Source of the DNA: Methylophilus rhizosphaerae
Lineage (GTDB): Bacteria > Pseudomonadota > Gammaproteobacteria > Burkholderiales > Methylophilaceae
Assembly: GCF_900100975.1 (NCBI RefSeq)
Contig: NZ_FNFX01000004.1
Location: forward strand, 124,001-188,000
Length of the DNA stretch: 64,000 nt
Direction of reading: 5' to 3'
A program made the translations under genes and the position numbers. Of the stretch, positions 44,478 to 54,619 are shown in pieces. The stretch's first letter is position 1. Every line of letters begins with the position of its first letter. The notes below the pieces were generated by a model. That model saw only the letters and a program-made list of their open reading frames with translations. It ran no database searches and was not told the origin of the DNA.

Positions 44478-45210
44478 GCGCTTACCGATTTCCGACATCT
44501 GGGTCTACCTGTCCGGTGACCCGCTGTTCGCCCTGATTATCACACTGGCCACCTACCAGCTGGGTTACCTGTTATATGTGCGCGCCAACCGGCATCCGCT
44601 GGTGAACCCGGTTGCCATTTCGGTCATCCTGACCTGTATCACGATTGATGTGCTGGACATGCCTTATGAAAAGTATTTTGAAGGCGCGCAGTTTGTACAC
44701 TTTTTGCTGGGTACGGCCACGGTGGCGCTGGCAGTGCCCATCTACACCGGGTTTAAGCGCATGCAGGGCAAAATCCTGCATATCTGGGTCGCCCTGACCG
44801 CCGGCAGCACGGTGTCTATTGTCAGCGCGGTAGCCATCGCCAAACTGATGGGCGCCTCCGATAACATAGTGGGCAGCATGTATACCAAATCGGTCACCAC
44901 GCCAATTGCCATGGGCATTGCCGAGCGACTGAATGTGTCCCCCACCCTGACCGCCGTGTTTACCGTCATTACCGGCATGCTGGGCGCGATCCTCGCCCCT
45001 TATATCCTGAACACCATCAAGGTACAGCAATGGTGGATACGCGGCACCGCGATTGGCGTGGGTGCACACGGCCTTGGCATTACGCGTGCCTTCAGTGTCA
45101 ACGAGGAGGCCGGCATTTATGCCAGCATGGCGATGGGCCTCAATGGCGTGATCAGTGCCATCGCCTTGCCCGTAGTGCTGAGTTATTTACGACCACACTT
45201 GGGCTTTTAA
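44470..45210 (+). CDS. lrgB: LrgB/CidB family membrane protein
   Basis: A 246-residue membrane protein with about seven helices. The LrgB motifs FLLGTATVALAVPIYTGF (about residue 78), KSVTTPIAMGIAERL and GTAIGVGAHGLGITRAF are present. It is the partner of the upstream CidA/LrgA protein, either in controlling cell lysis or as a transporter of pyruvate or glycolate-like acids as shown for related plant and bacterial members. Substrate not readable. Overlaps the preceding gene by eight bases. Confidence 0.92.
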   Translation: MSKRLPISDIWVYLSGDPLFALIITLATYQLGYLLYVRANRHPLVNPVAISVILTCITIDVLDMPYEKYFEGAQFVHFLLGTATVALAVPIYTGFKRMQGKILHIWVALTAGSTVSIVSAVAIAKLMGASDNIVGSMYTKSVTTPIAMGIAERLNVSPTLTAVFTVITGMLGAILAPYILNTIKVQQWWIRGTAIGVGAHGLGITRAFSVNEEAGIYASMAMGLNGVISAIALPVVLSYLRPHLGF

Positions 45211-45416
45211 ACGCACTCCCCTGGTGCACCACGACACCCAAGCTGACAACCAGCTTACAAACGGCCATTTTGTAAGATCTACGTCAGATTACGTATTGCC
45301 ATTTGCTTTGGAACAGGGTTTAATGCAACCCTGACTAAAAAGCCATTTCCGATGAGCCGCCTCCCTGCGAGGGATTGGCCGCTAAGTATTAAAAGAAATC
45401 CTGCTGCCTCGACTGA

Positions 45417-45764
45417 ATGTATAACTATTTGAATACTGTCGCACTAAAGCCCAGACTGTGGATCGCCACGGTATTGCTGTTCGTGCTCAGTGTTGCATTT
45501 GTTGCACAATTCTTTGACAAGGTCAGTTATTTCGATAATGCCGCGCCGGTCAGGTTCATCAAAGTCAGCGAATCTTCATCCGAGGATGCTGAGTCTCCAT
45601 CTTCTGCCTCCCCCGAGCCCATTGCGCTCCCTGTCAGTTACGCCATTGTTTGTGCCATTACATTCGCCCTGGTGGTGCTTCCACGCCGCCATCTAACCGC
45701 GTTACGCCCGGTACTTATCTACCACCTGCCCTCACGGGCACCCCCTCCCAGCCTGCCGGTGTAA
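45417..45764 (+). CDS. Hypothetical two-helix membrane protein
   Basis: A 115-residue product with a first transmembrane segment (WIATVLLFVLSVAFVAQF) and a second (YAIVCAITFALVVL), joined by a Ser/Pro/Glu-rich loop. No good ribosome site precedes the ATG and the C-terminal 25 residues look like low-complexity run-on. It sits 207 bases after lrgB and 238 bases before the efflux operon, so it may be the first gene of that region. Coding status is uncertain. Confidence 0.4.
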   Translation: MYNYLNTVALKPRLWIATVLLFVLSVAFVAQFFDKVSYFDNAAPVRFIKVSESSSEDAESPSSASPEPIALPVSYAIVCAITFALVVLPRRHLTALRPVLIYHLPSRAPPPSLPV

Positions 45765-46002
45765 GCCACAGGCATGTCGTTAAGGCGATGCCCGTCGTAT
45801 CGCCAGCATTCTGCCATTCCAGCCCACACGGCAGTTTTACCCAGTTGTTAACCCCTGCCCGCAAAGCTGACTCAGTCTGCTGACAGGTTTGCATACGCAT
45901 GTAACCTGTCGTCGCTACCAACAGCCGTCCCTGCTACGTGCATGCGTGTTGTACACCGTCCGGCAACGTTTCATTTTTTCAATCCCGCGATGAGCATACT
46001 CT

Positions 46003-47115
46003 ATGAGCACAACTATGGATCACACAACATTCACATTCAAAAAACATTTAATTGCACTGGGCCTGCTTGGCAGCCTGCTCAGTGCCTGCCACCACGAAGA
46101 AGCCCCCAAGGAAGCGCCGCCCAAGCTGGAAGTCACTTCGCCCTTGCGCAAGGACACCAGTATTACCAATGAATATGTCTGCCAGATTCACGCCATCCAG
46201 CATATTGAACTGCGCGCCCTGGAGCGGGGCTACCTGCAGAATATCTTTGTCGACGAAGGCCAACTGGTGAAGCAGGGACAACCCATGTTCAAGATCATGC
46301 CGAATGTCTACCAGGTTGACCTGCTGAAAGCGGAAGCGGAAGCCAAAACCGTGCAGATTGAATTCGAGAACACCCGTTCGCTGGCTGAAAAAAACATCGT
46401 GTCGCAGAATGAACTGGCCCTGGCCAAAGCCAAGCTGGACAAGGCCAATGCCGAAGTCAGGCTGGCCCAGACCCATTTGAGCTTTACCGACATCAAGGCG
46501 CCGTTCACCGGCATCATGGACCATCTGGCCGTGCGTAAAGGCAGCCTGATGGACGAAGGTGACCTGCTGACCACCCTGTCGGACACCAGCAGGATGTGGG
46601 TGTACTTCAATGTGCCGGAAGCCGAGTACCTGGACTTCAAGATGCATCAGAAAAATGAAAAAGGCGTCCCGGTGAAACTGCGCATGGCCAATGGGCAGGT
46701 ATTTGACCAGGCCGGCATCATAGAAACCATAGAAGGTGACTTTGACAACAAAACCGGCAACATTGAGTTCCGGGCTGGCTTCAACAACCCTGACAAAGTG
46801 CTGCGCCATGGCGAAACCGGCAACATCCTGATGAGCGTGCCTTATCCGAATGCCATGCTGATTCCGCAGAAAGCCACGTTTGAAGTGCTGGACAAAACCT
46901 ATGTCTACGTGGTCACCAAAGCCAACAAGCTGGAACAACGCCTGATTACGGTAGCAGCCGAGCAACCGCACGTCTTTATCGTCAAGTCCGGCCTGAAAGA
47001 CGATGACCGTATCCTGATCGAAGGCCTGCGCAGGGTGCAGAACGGGCAAACCATTGCGGTGAACTACCAGGCACCGGCACAGGTGTTTTCCCACTTAGAC
47101 CTGTACGCAGAATAG
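46003..47115 (+). CDS. RND efflux periplasmic adaptor lipoprotein
   Basis: A 370-residue membrane-fusion protein. The lipobox LLSAC (Cys about residue 29) anchors it to the inner membrane. Then come a biotinyl-lipoyl-like half (EYVCQIHAIQHIELRALERGYLQ...GQLVKQGQPMF), an alpha-helical hairpin (about 95-150, KAEAEAKTVQIEFENTRSLAEKN region), the second lipoyl half (FTDIKAPFTGIMDHL) and a beta-barrel. It links the inner-membrane pump to the outer-membrane factor. The pump gene starts 19 bases later. Substrate specificity unknown. Confidence 0.92.
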   Translation: MSTTMDHTTFTFKKHLIALGLLGSLLSACHHEEAPKEAPPKLEVTSPLRKDTSITNEYVCQIHAIQHIELRALERGYLQNIFVDEGQLVKQGQPMFKIMPNVYQVDLLKAEAEAKTVQIEFENTRSLAEKNIVSQNELALAKAKLDKANAEVRLAQTHLSFTDIKAPFTGIMDHLAVRKGSLMDEGDLLTTLSDTSRMWVYFNVPEAEYLDFKMHQKNEKGVPVKLRMANGQVFDQAGIIETIEGDFDNKTGNIEFRAGFNNPDKVLRHGETGNILMSVPYPNAMLIPQKATFEVLDKTYVYVVTKANKLEQRLITVAAEQPHVFIVKSGLKDDDRILIEGLRRVQNGQTIAVNYQAPAQVFSHLDLYAE

Positions 47116-47134
47116 TCCAGAAAGCGAATCCAAC

Positions 47135-50100
47135 ATGTTAAGTATTTTTATTAAACGACCGGTCATGGCGATAGTGCTATCGCTATTGATCGTCTTTCTA
47201 GGCTTTCTTTCCATCCGCTCGCTGCCGACTTCGCAGTTTCCGGATATTGCACCACCACGCGTCATTGTGACGCTGGCCTATCCGGGCGCCAGTGCGGACG
47301 TGCTGGTGCAATCCTCGCTGATTACCATTGAACGCGCCATCAACGGTGTGCCTGGCATGAAATACATCGTGTCTGATGCCACCAGTGCCGGTGAAGCCAC
47401 CATCCAGATCATTTTTGCGCTGGGTATAGACCCCAACCAGGCGATGATTAACGTCAAGACCAGGATTGACCAGGTCATGAGCCGCTTGCCGGAATTGGTA
47501 CAACTGGAAGGCGTGGTGGTCGAGCGTGTGCAGCCCAGCATGCTGATGTACATCAACCTGTTCAGCAAGGATAAGGACGCAGACGAGAAGTTTTTGTACA
47601 ACTACGCCAACGTCAACGTCATTCCTGAAATCCAGCGCGTCAACGGTATTGCCAGCGCCAAGATCCTGGGTAGCCGCCAGTATGCGATGCGTGTCTGGCT
47701 GAATCCGGACCGCATGCGCGCTTACAAGGTGTCGGTTGAAGACGTCATGAAAGCGATCAGCGAGCAGAGCATTATCGGCCGCCCTGGCCGCCTGGGCCAA
47801 AGTTCGGGTATTGCCGCGCAATCAAAAGAGTATGTGCTGGTGTACAAGGGCCGTTACAACAAGCCTGAAGAATATGGTGACATCATTATCCGTGCCGATG
47901 CCGAAGGCGAAGTGCTGAAACTGAAAGACCTGGCCAAGATTGAACTGGGCAGTGAGTTCTTTGATATTTACTCCAACAAGGACGGCTTCCCGTCTTCCGC
48001 GATCGTGCTCAAGCAGAACTACGGCAGTAACGCCAGTGAGGTGATTGAGAACGTTAAAAAGAAAATGGAAGAACTCAAGCCTAACTTCCCTGCCGGCATG
48101 GAATACGAAATCGACTATGACGTGTCCAAGTTCCTGGATGCTTCCATCGAAAAAGTATTGCATACGCTGTTTGAAGCGTTTGTGCTGGTTGCACTGGTGG
48201 TGTATGTGTTCCTCGGTGACTGGCGCTCTACCCTGATCCCTATCCTGGCGGTGCCGGTCTCGCTGGTCGGTGCGTTTTTCTGCATGCAAATATTTGGCGT
48301 CACCATCAACCTGATCACGCTGTTCGCGCTGGTACTGGCGATTGGTATCGTGGTCGATAACGCGATTGTGGTGGTGGAAGCGGTACACGCCAAGTTTGAA
48401 GAAGATGAACACATCACCCCCTATCGCGCCACCAGGAAAGTGCTGGGCGAAATTGGCGGGGCGATTGTCGCTATCACGCTGGTGATGACGGCGGTGTTTG
48501 TGCCGGTGGCGTTCATGACCGGCCCTGTCGGTGTGTTTTACCGCCAGTTCTCCATCACCATGGCGTCGTCCATTGTGATTTCCGGCGTTGTAGCGCTGTC
48601 ACTGACACCGGTATTGTGCGCCATCCTGCTGAAAAACCAGCACGGCCAGCCTAAACGCAGAACCCCTATCAGCTGGTTGCTGGATAAATTCAACCGCTGG
48701 TTTGACCGCCTGACCGGGTATTACACCAGGTTACTGGGCAAAATTGTTACCGTGCGTACGATTTCAGTCCTAGCGCTGGCCGCTTTTGCCTTCGGCGTAT
48801 TTGTGGTCAACAAAACCCTGCCGGCCGGCTTTATTCCCGGTGAAGACCAGGGGCAGATTTACGCCATTATCCAGACACCGCCAGGCTCTACGCTGGAAAC
48901 CACCAACCAGGTGGCCCGCCGGCTGCAAAAAGAAGCCGAAAAAGTGGAAGGCGTTGAATCCGTTTCTGCCCTGGCCGGTTATGAAATCCTGACCGAAGGC
49001 CGCGGCTCGAATGCCGGTACCTGCCTGATCAACCTGAAAGACTGGTCCAAGCGTCATCAATCCGTACACCAGATCATCGGAGAGCTGGAAGAAAAAACCA
49101 AGGACTTCGGTGCGGTGATCGAGTACTTTGAACCGCCTGCGGTACCGGGTTACGGTGCGGCCTCCGGCCTGGCCCTGCGCCTGCTGGATAAAACCAATGG
49201 CACTGACTACCATGCCTTTGACAAAATCAACCAGGAGTTCATGGCAGCCCTGGGCAAACGCAAGGAGCTGACCGGCCTGTTCACCTTCTATGCGGCCAAC
49301 TACCCGCAATATGAACTGGAGATCGACAACAAGGCCGCCATGCAGAAAGGCGTCTCCATTGGTAAAGCCATGGATAACCTGAATATCCTGATCGGTAGTA
49401 CTTACGAGCAGGGCTTTATCCGTTTCAACAACTTCTTCAAGGTCTATACGCAGGCCAGCCCTGAATTCAGGCGTTATCCCAGCGATATCCTGAATTACTA
49501 CGTGAAAAACGAAGAAGGTGAAATGGTGCCTTACTCCGCCTTCATGAAACTGAAGAAAATGCAGGGCCCGAACGAGATTACGCGTTACAACCTGTATAAC
49601 TCAGCCACCATCCGTGCCATGCCGGCTCCTGGCTACACCAGTGATGATGCCATCAAGGCGGTGAAAGAAGTGGCCAAGACCACCCTGCCACACGGCTATG
49701 ACATCGGCTGGGAAGGCCTGTCGTTCGACGAAGCGCAACGTGGTAACGAAGCCGTGGTGATTTTCGCCGTGGTGCTGATCTTCGTTTACATGGTGCTCGC
49801 GGCGCAATACGAAAGTTTTGTGTTGCCACTGGCGGTGATCCTGTCATTGCCTGCCGGCGTGTTCGGTACGTTCTTCCTGCTGAAATCACTGGGCCTGGCG
49901 AATGATATTTACGCCCAGGTCGGCCTGGTCATGCTGGTCGGCCTGCTGGGCAAGAACGCGGTGCTGATTGTGGAGTTTGCGGTGCAGAAACACAATCAGG
50001 GTATGTCTATCCGTGATGCGGCGATTGAAGGCGCCAGGGCACGGTTCAGGCCTATCCTGATGACCTCGTTCGCATTCCTGGCCGGTCTGATTCCGCTGGT

Positions 50101-50323
50101 CATGGCAACCGGCGCCGGCGCCGTCGGTAACCGCACCATTGGTACCTCGGCGTTCGGTGGCATGTTATTCGGTACCGTGTTCGGCGTGTTGCTGATCCCC
50201 GGCCTCTACTACCTGTTCGCAAAAATGACAGACGGTAAAGCCCTGATCAGAAACGAGGAACAGGATCCTCTGACTGAAATTTATCACTATAGCAATGGCC
50301 TGGAAGATGATGATGACGCATAA
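47135..50323 (+). CDS. RND efflux pump, HAE-1 type
   Basis: A 1062-residue inner-membrane pump with twelve transmembrane helices and two large periplasmic loops. The N-terminus FIKRPVMAIVLSLLIVFLGFLSI is typical. In helix 4 the proton-relay pair is Asp-Asn (GIVVDNAIVVVEAV) instead of the AcrB Asp407-Asp408. Helix 10 keeps the lysine (GLLGKNAVLIVEFA). The proton-driven tripartite pump exports drugs, solvents or metabolites with the adaptor before it and the outer-membrane protein after it. Its 3' end overlaps the next gene. No local regulator was found. Confidence 0.94.
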   Translation: MLSIFIKRPVMAIVLSLLIVFLGFLSIRSLPTSQFPDIAPPRVIVTLAYPGASADVLVQSSLITIERAINGVPGMKYIVSDATSAGEATIQIIFALGIDPNQAMINVKTRIDQVMSRLPELVQLEGVVVERVQPSMLMYINLFSKDKDADEKFLYNYANVNVIPEIQRVNGIASAKILGSRQYAMRVWLNPDRMRAYKVSVEDVMKAISEQSIIGRPGRLGQSSGIAAQSKEYVLVYKGRYNKPEEYGDIIIRADAEGEVLKLKDLAKIELGSEFFDIYSNKDGFPSSAIVLKQNYGSNASEVIENVKKKMEELKPNFPAGMEYEIDYDVSKFLDASIEKVLHTLFEAFVLVALVVYVFLGDWRSTLIPILAVPVSLVGAFFCMQIFGVTINLITLFALVLAIGIVVDNAIVVVEAVHAKFEEDEHITPYRATRKVLGEIGGAIVAITLVMTAVFVPVAFMTGPVGVFYRQFSITMASSIVISGVVALSLTPVLCAILLKNQHGQPKRRTPISWLLDKFNRWFDRLTGYYTRLLGKIVTVRTISVLALAAFAFGVFVVNKTLPAGFIPGEDQGQIYAIIQTPPGSTLETTNQVARRLQKEAEKVEGVESVSALAGYEILTEGRGSNAGTCLINLKDWSKRHQSVHQIIGELEEKTKDFGAVIEYFEPPAVPGYGAASGLALRLLDKTNGTDYHAFDKINQEFMAALGKRKELTGLFTFYAANYPQYELEIDNKAAMQKGVSIGKAMDNLNILIGSTYEQGFIRFNNFFKVYTQASPEFRRYPSDILNYYVKNEEGEMVPYSAFMKLKKMQGPNEITRYNLYNSATIRAMPAPGYTSDDAIKAVKEVAKTTLPHGYDIGWEGLSFDEAQRGNEAVVIFAVVLIFVYMVLAAQYESFVLPLAVILSLPAGVFGTFFLLKSLGLANDIYAQVGLVMLVGLLGKNAVLIVEFAVQKHNQGMSIRDAAIEGARARFRPILMTSFAFLAGLIPLVMATGAGAVGNRTIGTSAFGGMLFGTVFGVLLIPGLYYLFAKMTDGKALIRNEEQDPLTEIYHYSNGLEDDDDA

Positions 50324-51803
50324 CTTTAACTTACGTAAAACCACGGCCTGGCTGATGGCCGGCAGTACCGCAATGCTATTGCAATCCTGCGCGATTCCGT
50401 TCATCAGCACCAAACAGGCCGACACCACCTTGCCTGCGCATTTCCAGGGTAGCCAGGAAAATACCGAACCTGCCGGCAATAGCGCAGATATCAACTGGAA
50501 AGACTTCTTTGCAGACCAGCACCTGACCGCGCTGATTGATATCGCGGTGGCCAATAACAAGGAAGTCAACATGATGGCGCAACGCATCAGCGTAGCCCAG
50601 AATGAAATCCAGGCCCGTAAAGGGGAATACATGCCGTTTGTCGGCATCGGTGCCAGCGCCGACAAGGAGAAAGTCGGCGAATACACCCGTAACGGCGCCG
50701 TGGAAGAAGCGCTGGATGTCAAGGAAGGCAAATCCTTCCCAAAATTTGTGGGCAACTACCAGTTTGGCCTGGTGGCCTCCTGGGAGCTGGACGTGTGGAA
50801 AAAACTGCGCAACGCGACCAAGGTCGCGGTGATGGAGTACATGGCCAGCATTGAAGGCAAGAACTTCCTGGTGACCAACCTGGTGGCGGAAGTGGCCAAC
50901 TCCTACTATGAACTGGTCGCGCTGGACAATGAGCTGGCAACACTGAATGAAAACATCAATATCCAGCAGAACGCCCTCGGCGTGGTGAAAGAGTTGCAGC
51001 AGTATGCCCGCGCCAACTCGCTGGCCGTGAAGCGGTTTGACGCCGAGGTGAAAAAGAACCAGAGCCGCCAGTTCGTGTTGAAACAGCAGATTGTCGAGAC
51101 GGAAAACCGCATCAATTACCTGCTGGGTAGAACCTCCCAGCCGATTGAGCGTTCATCCGCCCACTTTATGACAATGCAGCCCAAAGCCATGCAGGCCGGC
51201 CTGCCTTCCGAGTTACTGGCCAACCGGCCCGATATCCGCCGGGCCGAACTGGAGTTGTCTGCCGCCAAGCTCAATATCGATGTGGCCAAAGCCAACTTCT
51301 ATCCGTCATTCTCCATTCATGCCGGCCTAGGTTTCCAGGCATTTGATCCCAAATACCTGCTCTCGATGCCGGAATCCATCATGGCCTCGCTGGGTGGCGA
51401 CCTGGTCGCCCCGCTGGTGAACCGTAATGCGATTGAAGCACAATACAAAAGTGCCAGCGCAACGCAAATCGAAGCGGCGTATGAGTATGAGCAGAAAATC
51501 ATCAATGCCTATATGGAAGTGGCCAACCAGGTCTCCAATATCGACAACCTGGACAAGAATTACCAGTTGAAGAACACCCAGGTGGAGTCACTGACACAAT
51601 CGATTGATGTCGCCAACCAGCTGTTCAAGGCGGCGCGTGCCGACTATATGGAAGTGTTGCTGACCCAGCGTGACGCACTGGATGCCAAAATGGAGCTGAT
51701 TGAAACCAAGCAGCAACAGGTTTCTGCCGTGGTGAATCTCTACCGCGCCCTGGGCGGCGGCTGGAAGACGGCGGACGCGACGGACGTAAGCCAGCAGAAG
51801 TAA
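50313..51803 (+). CDS. RND efflux outer-membrane lipoprotein, NodT family
   Basis: A 496-residue TolC/OprM-type channel protein. Lipobox LLQSC (Cys near residue 26) marks an outer-membrane lipoprotein. Two repeats of helical coiled-coil and beta-strands follow, with the family signatures LLANRPDIRRAELELSAAKLN and NIDVAKANFYPSFSI. Of three ATG codons in a row (50307, 50310, 50313) the last has GGAAG six bases upstream. It overlaps the pump gene by 11 bases, so the three-gene efflux operon is translationally coupled here. A strong terminator follows 22 bases later. Confidence 0.92.
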   Translation: MTHNFNLRKTTAWLMAGSTAMLLQSCAIPFISTKQADTTLPAHFQGSQENTEPAGNSADINWKDFFADQHLTALIDIAVANNKEVNMMAQRISVAQNEIQARKGEYMPFVGIGASADKEKVGEYTRNGAVEEALDVKEGKSFPKFVGNYQFGLVASWELDVWKKLRNATKVAVMEYMASIEGKNFLVTNLVAEVANSYYELVALDNELATLNENINIQQNALGVVKELQQYARANSLAVKRFDAEVKKNQSRQFVLKQQIVETENRINYLLGRTSQPIERSSAHFMTMQPKAMQAGLPSELLANRPDIRRAELELSAAKLNIDVAKANFYPSFSIHAGLGFQAFDPKYLLSMPESIMASLGGDLVAPLVNRNAIEAQYKSASATQIEAAYEYEQKIINAYMEVANQVSNIDNLDKNYQLKNTQVESLTQSIDVANQLFKAARADYMEVLLTQRDALDAKMELIETKQQQVSAVVNLYRALGGGWKTADATDVSQQK

Positions 51804-51825
51804 TCCATAGCAGGGGTTCCTCTGG

Positions 51826-51858
51826 CGGGAGAAGGTCTGGACGACTTCTCCCGTTTTT
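51826..51858 (+). terminator. Terminator of efflux operon
   Basis: A perfect 9-bp stem CGGGAGAAG / CTTCTCCCG with a 10-base loop followed by five T. Confidence 0.88.
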
Positions 51859-51866
51859 ATTGCCGG

Positions 51867-52223
51867 TTAATCCTGCACGCGCTGCCTTAGCCAGCGCTCC
51901 AGCACCACCACAACATACGCCTGCTCTTCCAGCGTGAGCGCCCTGCCCGCCGGGATACGATGCCATTTAAACAGGCAACCGCGGCAACAGGTCGCTGTGG
52001 CATGCTGCGCCACAAACACCGGATGCCCGCGCATGGGGGTCTGCTGGCCATCGTTGGCAATCACGGCCGGCGCCAGACGGCCGGCAATAAATGCTTCCGC
52101 ATGCTCAAGGATGATTGCCAGGCCTCTCTGCTGCAGGTAAAGACTGTCTTTGTGGTTAAGATGGAAACTGGCGCGGAACCTGGAACGTTGCAGGGCTTGA
52201 AACAACTGGTCCAGATCGCGCAT
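51867..52223 (-). CDS. DUF4186 family protein
   Basis: A 118-residue protein matching DUF4186: SRFRASFHLNHKDSLYLQQRGL, then HPVFVAQHATATCCRGCLFKWH and LTLEEQAYVVVVLERWL. A CCxxC cysteine motif and several histidines (His24, His67, His73) could bind zinc or a metal. No membrane segment or signal is present. It is 15 bases after the MFS gene on the same strand, so the two are co-transcribed. Function of the family unknown. Confidence 0.88.
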   Translation of the reverse strand: MRDLDQLFQALQRSRFRASFHLNHKDSLYLQQRGLAIILEHAEAFIAGRLAPAVIANDGQQTPMRGHPVFVAQHATATCCRGCLFKWHRIPAGRALTLEEQAYVVVVLERWLRQRVQD

Positions 52224-52238
52224 GGCAGGAGAGGAGCG

Positions 52239-53489
52239 CTAATGTAACTGCGACAGATGCAACTCGCGCAGTTTGGGTGCCTTGACAGCCGTCACGCCGA
52301 CCACGGTCATCGTCATCAGGCCGCCAAAAATCACGGAAGGCACCAGGCCCATCAGCCTGGCAGCCAGGCCGGATTCAAACGCCCCCAGCTCATTGGATGA
52401 ACCGATGAAAATACCATTAATGGCGGAGACACGTCCGCGCATATTGTCAGGCGTCGCCAGTTGCAGAATGGTTTGCCGCAATATCACCGACACACCGTCC
52501 ATCATGCCGGAAACCGCCAGGATCGCGATAGCCAGCCAGTACGAACGGCACAGGCCGAAAGCAATCATGCACAGGCCGAAGCCGCCCACTGCCAGCAGCA
52601 GCCAGCGGCCGCTATGCTGGTGAATCGGGTGTCTTGCCAGGAAAATGCCGGTCACGATGGCACCGATGGCCGGTGCAGCGCGTAACACGCCCAGGCCTTC
52701 CGGCCCCATGTGGTATACGTCATGCACAAACGCCGGCAACAGCGCGACCGCCCCGCCAAACAGCACGGCAAACATATCCAGCAACTGAGCACCCAGCACC
52801 ACCTGCGTGCGCAATACAAAACGCAGGCCTTCGCCTATGCTGGCAAACACGTGCATGGGCGCATGGCTGCGGTGTTCCTTCACGCGTAGCATCAGTGCCG
52901 CGATGGCGGCTCCCAGGGCCAGCACGGCAGAAATTTCATACGCCACATATTTATTGGCAAAACCGACCAGCAAACCACCGATGGCTGGCCCGATAATCAG
53001 GCCGGCCTGGAATAGCGAGCTGCCGAAACCGGCCGCCTTGGCTACCGAGGCGCGCGGAATAATCAGGGCAAACAGGGTGTTATAACTGGGTGAGATCAAT
53101 GCACGGGCAAAACCGGTCAGGGCGACCGTGCCGTAAATCCACATGGCGGTATTGGCAGGCTGGTATTGCGTGATCACAACCATCATGCTGGCATTCAGGG
53201 CCAGAAATAGGCCGGCCAATGTTGCAAACCCGCGCCGTGAAAAGTAGTGATCCACCGCATGACCGAGAAACAGGGCACTGCTCATATAAGGAATGACTTC
53301 CGCCAGGCCGATCAGGCCGAGCGACAGCGGGTCGTGCGTTAATTCATAAATATGCCAGCCGATGGCCACCATCATCATCTGGTAGGACAGCACCATCTGG
53401 ATACGGAAAGCGAGCAGTTTTGGAAAGGCATAGCCCTGATGGGCCAACATCTGACGAACGGATAAGGACATGCTGCTATTATACGCCAT
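52239..53489 (-). CDS. MFS exporter (EntS-like, MFS_3 group)
   Basis: A 416-residue transporter with twelve transmembrane segments. The N-terminal FRIQMVLSYQMMMVAIGWHIYELTHDPLSLGLIGLAEVIPYMSSALFLGHAVDHYFSRRG fits the MFS_3 / enterobactin-exporter-like group. The start at 53489 is preferred because the longer frame upstream is Arg/Ser/His-rich and not membrane-like; an internal ATG six codons later is also possible. Substrate unknown. Divergent from alkB, with about 300 bases between the two starts. Confidence 0.85.
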   Translation of the reverse strand: MAYNSSMSLSVRQMLAHQGYAFPKLLAFRIQMVLSYQMMMVAIGWHIYELTHDPLSLGLIGLAEVIPYMSSALFLGHAVDHYFSRRGFATLAGLFLALNASMMVVITQYQPANTAMWIYGTVALTGFARALISPSYNTLFALIIPRASVAKAAGFGSSLFQAGLIIGPAIGGLLVGFANKYVAYEISAVLALGAAIAALMLRVKEHRSHAPMHVFASIGEGLRFVLRTQVVLGAQLLDMFAVLFGGAVALLPAFVHDVYHMGPEGLGVLRAAPAIGAIVTGIFLARHPIHQHSGRWLLLAVGGFGLCMIAFGLCRSYWLAIAILAVSGMMDGVSVILRQTILQLATPDNMRGRVSAINGIFIGSSNELGAFESGLAARLMGLVPSVIFGGLMTMTVVGVTAVKAPKLRELHLSQLH

Positions 53490-53786
53490 CGCTTTCTGCC
53501 GGCCTTCATTTACAGCGCGCCAGATTGCTCTACAATACAGCAGCGGGTGCAGGGAATCAGGCAGTAGGCAATTATGCTGATGAGCCGTCGTTGACCTCGT
53601 GCGACTCTGCCGATATAGATGGGGCGCACCCGCCATGCTGCCTGATCGAACAAGCGGACTTTCTGGCATGTACTATGCCATGCCGGTGCAGAAAAACTTG
53701 CGGCGCAAAGCACTGTCCATCCAGAATCAAGGCTTGTAAATAACCCACGCCTCCAAGGAATATTTTCCTGGTAATTTTCTATCGTG

Positions 53787-54425
53787 ATGGACTTATTTTC
53801 CGAACAACCACCCGACTATGTGCCTCTCGCAGACGGTGCTTGCTGGCTACCCGGCTTTGCCCTGCCGGTGATGGACGAACTCTGGTCATGTGTAGCACAG
53901 CATTTACGCATCTATCCACCACAACAAATGCAGACGCCAATGGGCTATTTAATGTCAGTGACAACCAGCAGCATGGGTGACTGGGGCTGGGTCAGCAGTG
54001 CGAATGGGTATGGGTACAGCGCCGTGAACCCGGCGACACAGCAGGCATGGCCACCCATACCGCCGGTCATATTGCACCTGGCGTCAGCCGCAGCATTGAA
54101 AGCCGGCTATGCCGGTTTTGTGCCTGACAGTTGCCTGATGAATATTTACCAGGCGGGCAATAAAATGGGATTACACCAGGACAAAGACGAGAAAGACACT
54201 TCACAGCCTATCGTGTCGGTTTCCCTAGGCATTCCAGCCACATTCCTGTTTGGCGGCAGCAAACGCAGTGACAAAACACAGAAAATACCACTGCATCATG
54301 GGGATGTCGTCGTGTGGGGTGGTCACAGCCGTCGCTTTTATCACGGTGTTGCCCAAGTCAAACCTGCAATCCATCCGCTGACTGGCCAGCAGCGCATCAA
54401 CCTCACCTTGAGGAAAGCGCGCTAG
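53787..54425 (+). CDS. alkB: AlkB DNA-repair dioxygenase
   Basis: A 212-residue Fe(II)/2-oxoglutarate dioxygenase. Iron ligands are in LHQDKDE (His and Asp) and FYHGV (His); the 2-oxoglutarate arginines are in RINLTLRKAR at the end. It reverses N1-methyladenine and N3-methylcytosine damage in DNA and RNA. ATG 53787 is chosen; a GTG one codon before is in frame. It stands apart from ada, which is also in this window (27.9-29.0 kb). The intergenic region before it (about 53490-53786) has no obvious Ada box that could be identified by eye. Confidence 0.93.
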   Translation: MDLFSEQPPDYVPLADGACWLPGFALPVMDELWSCVAQHLRIYPPQQMQTPMGYLMSVTTSSMGDWGWVSSANGYGYSAVNPATQQAWPPIPPVILHLASAAALKAGYAGFVPDSCLMNIYQAGNKMGLHQDKDEKDTSQPIVSVSLGIPATFLFGGSKRSDKTQKIPLHHGDVVVWGGHSRRFYHGVAQVKPAIHPLTGQQRINLTLRKAR

Positions 54426-54619
54426 CCGCCGCATGACTGGCAGAATGCCAATGTTTCCCGGGCTGGGAAAAGCATGCAATTTACTGATCAGGATCAAGAA
54501 CGCCGTCCACTTCCCGGTTGCATCTGTTTTGCAAAAGAGTAAACTGGACTTGTCCTATCCACCCAATTGATAAGGCAATTGCGTACAGGATGGGACTTTT
54601 TCTGAAAAAGGAGTTTGTC

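Noticed and set aside
46048-47094. A 348-codon open frame opposite the RND adaptor
   Set aside because: Shadow of the adaptor gene, which has a lipobox and all domains on the plus strand.
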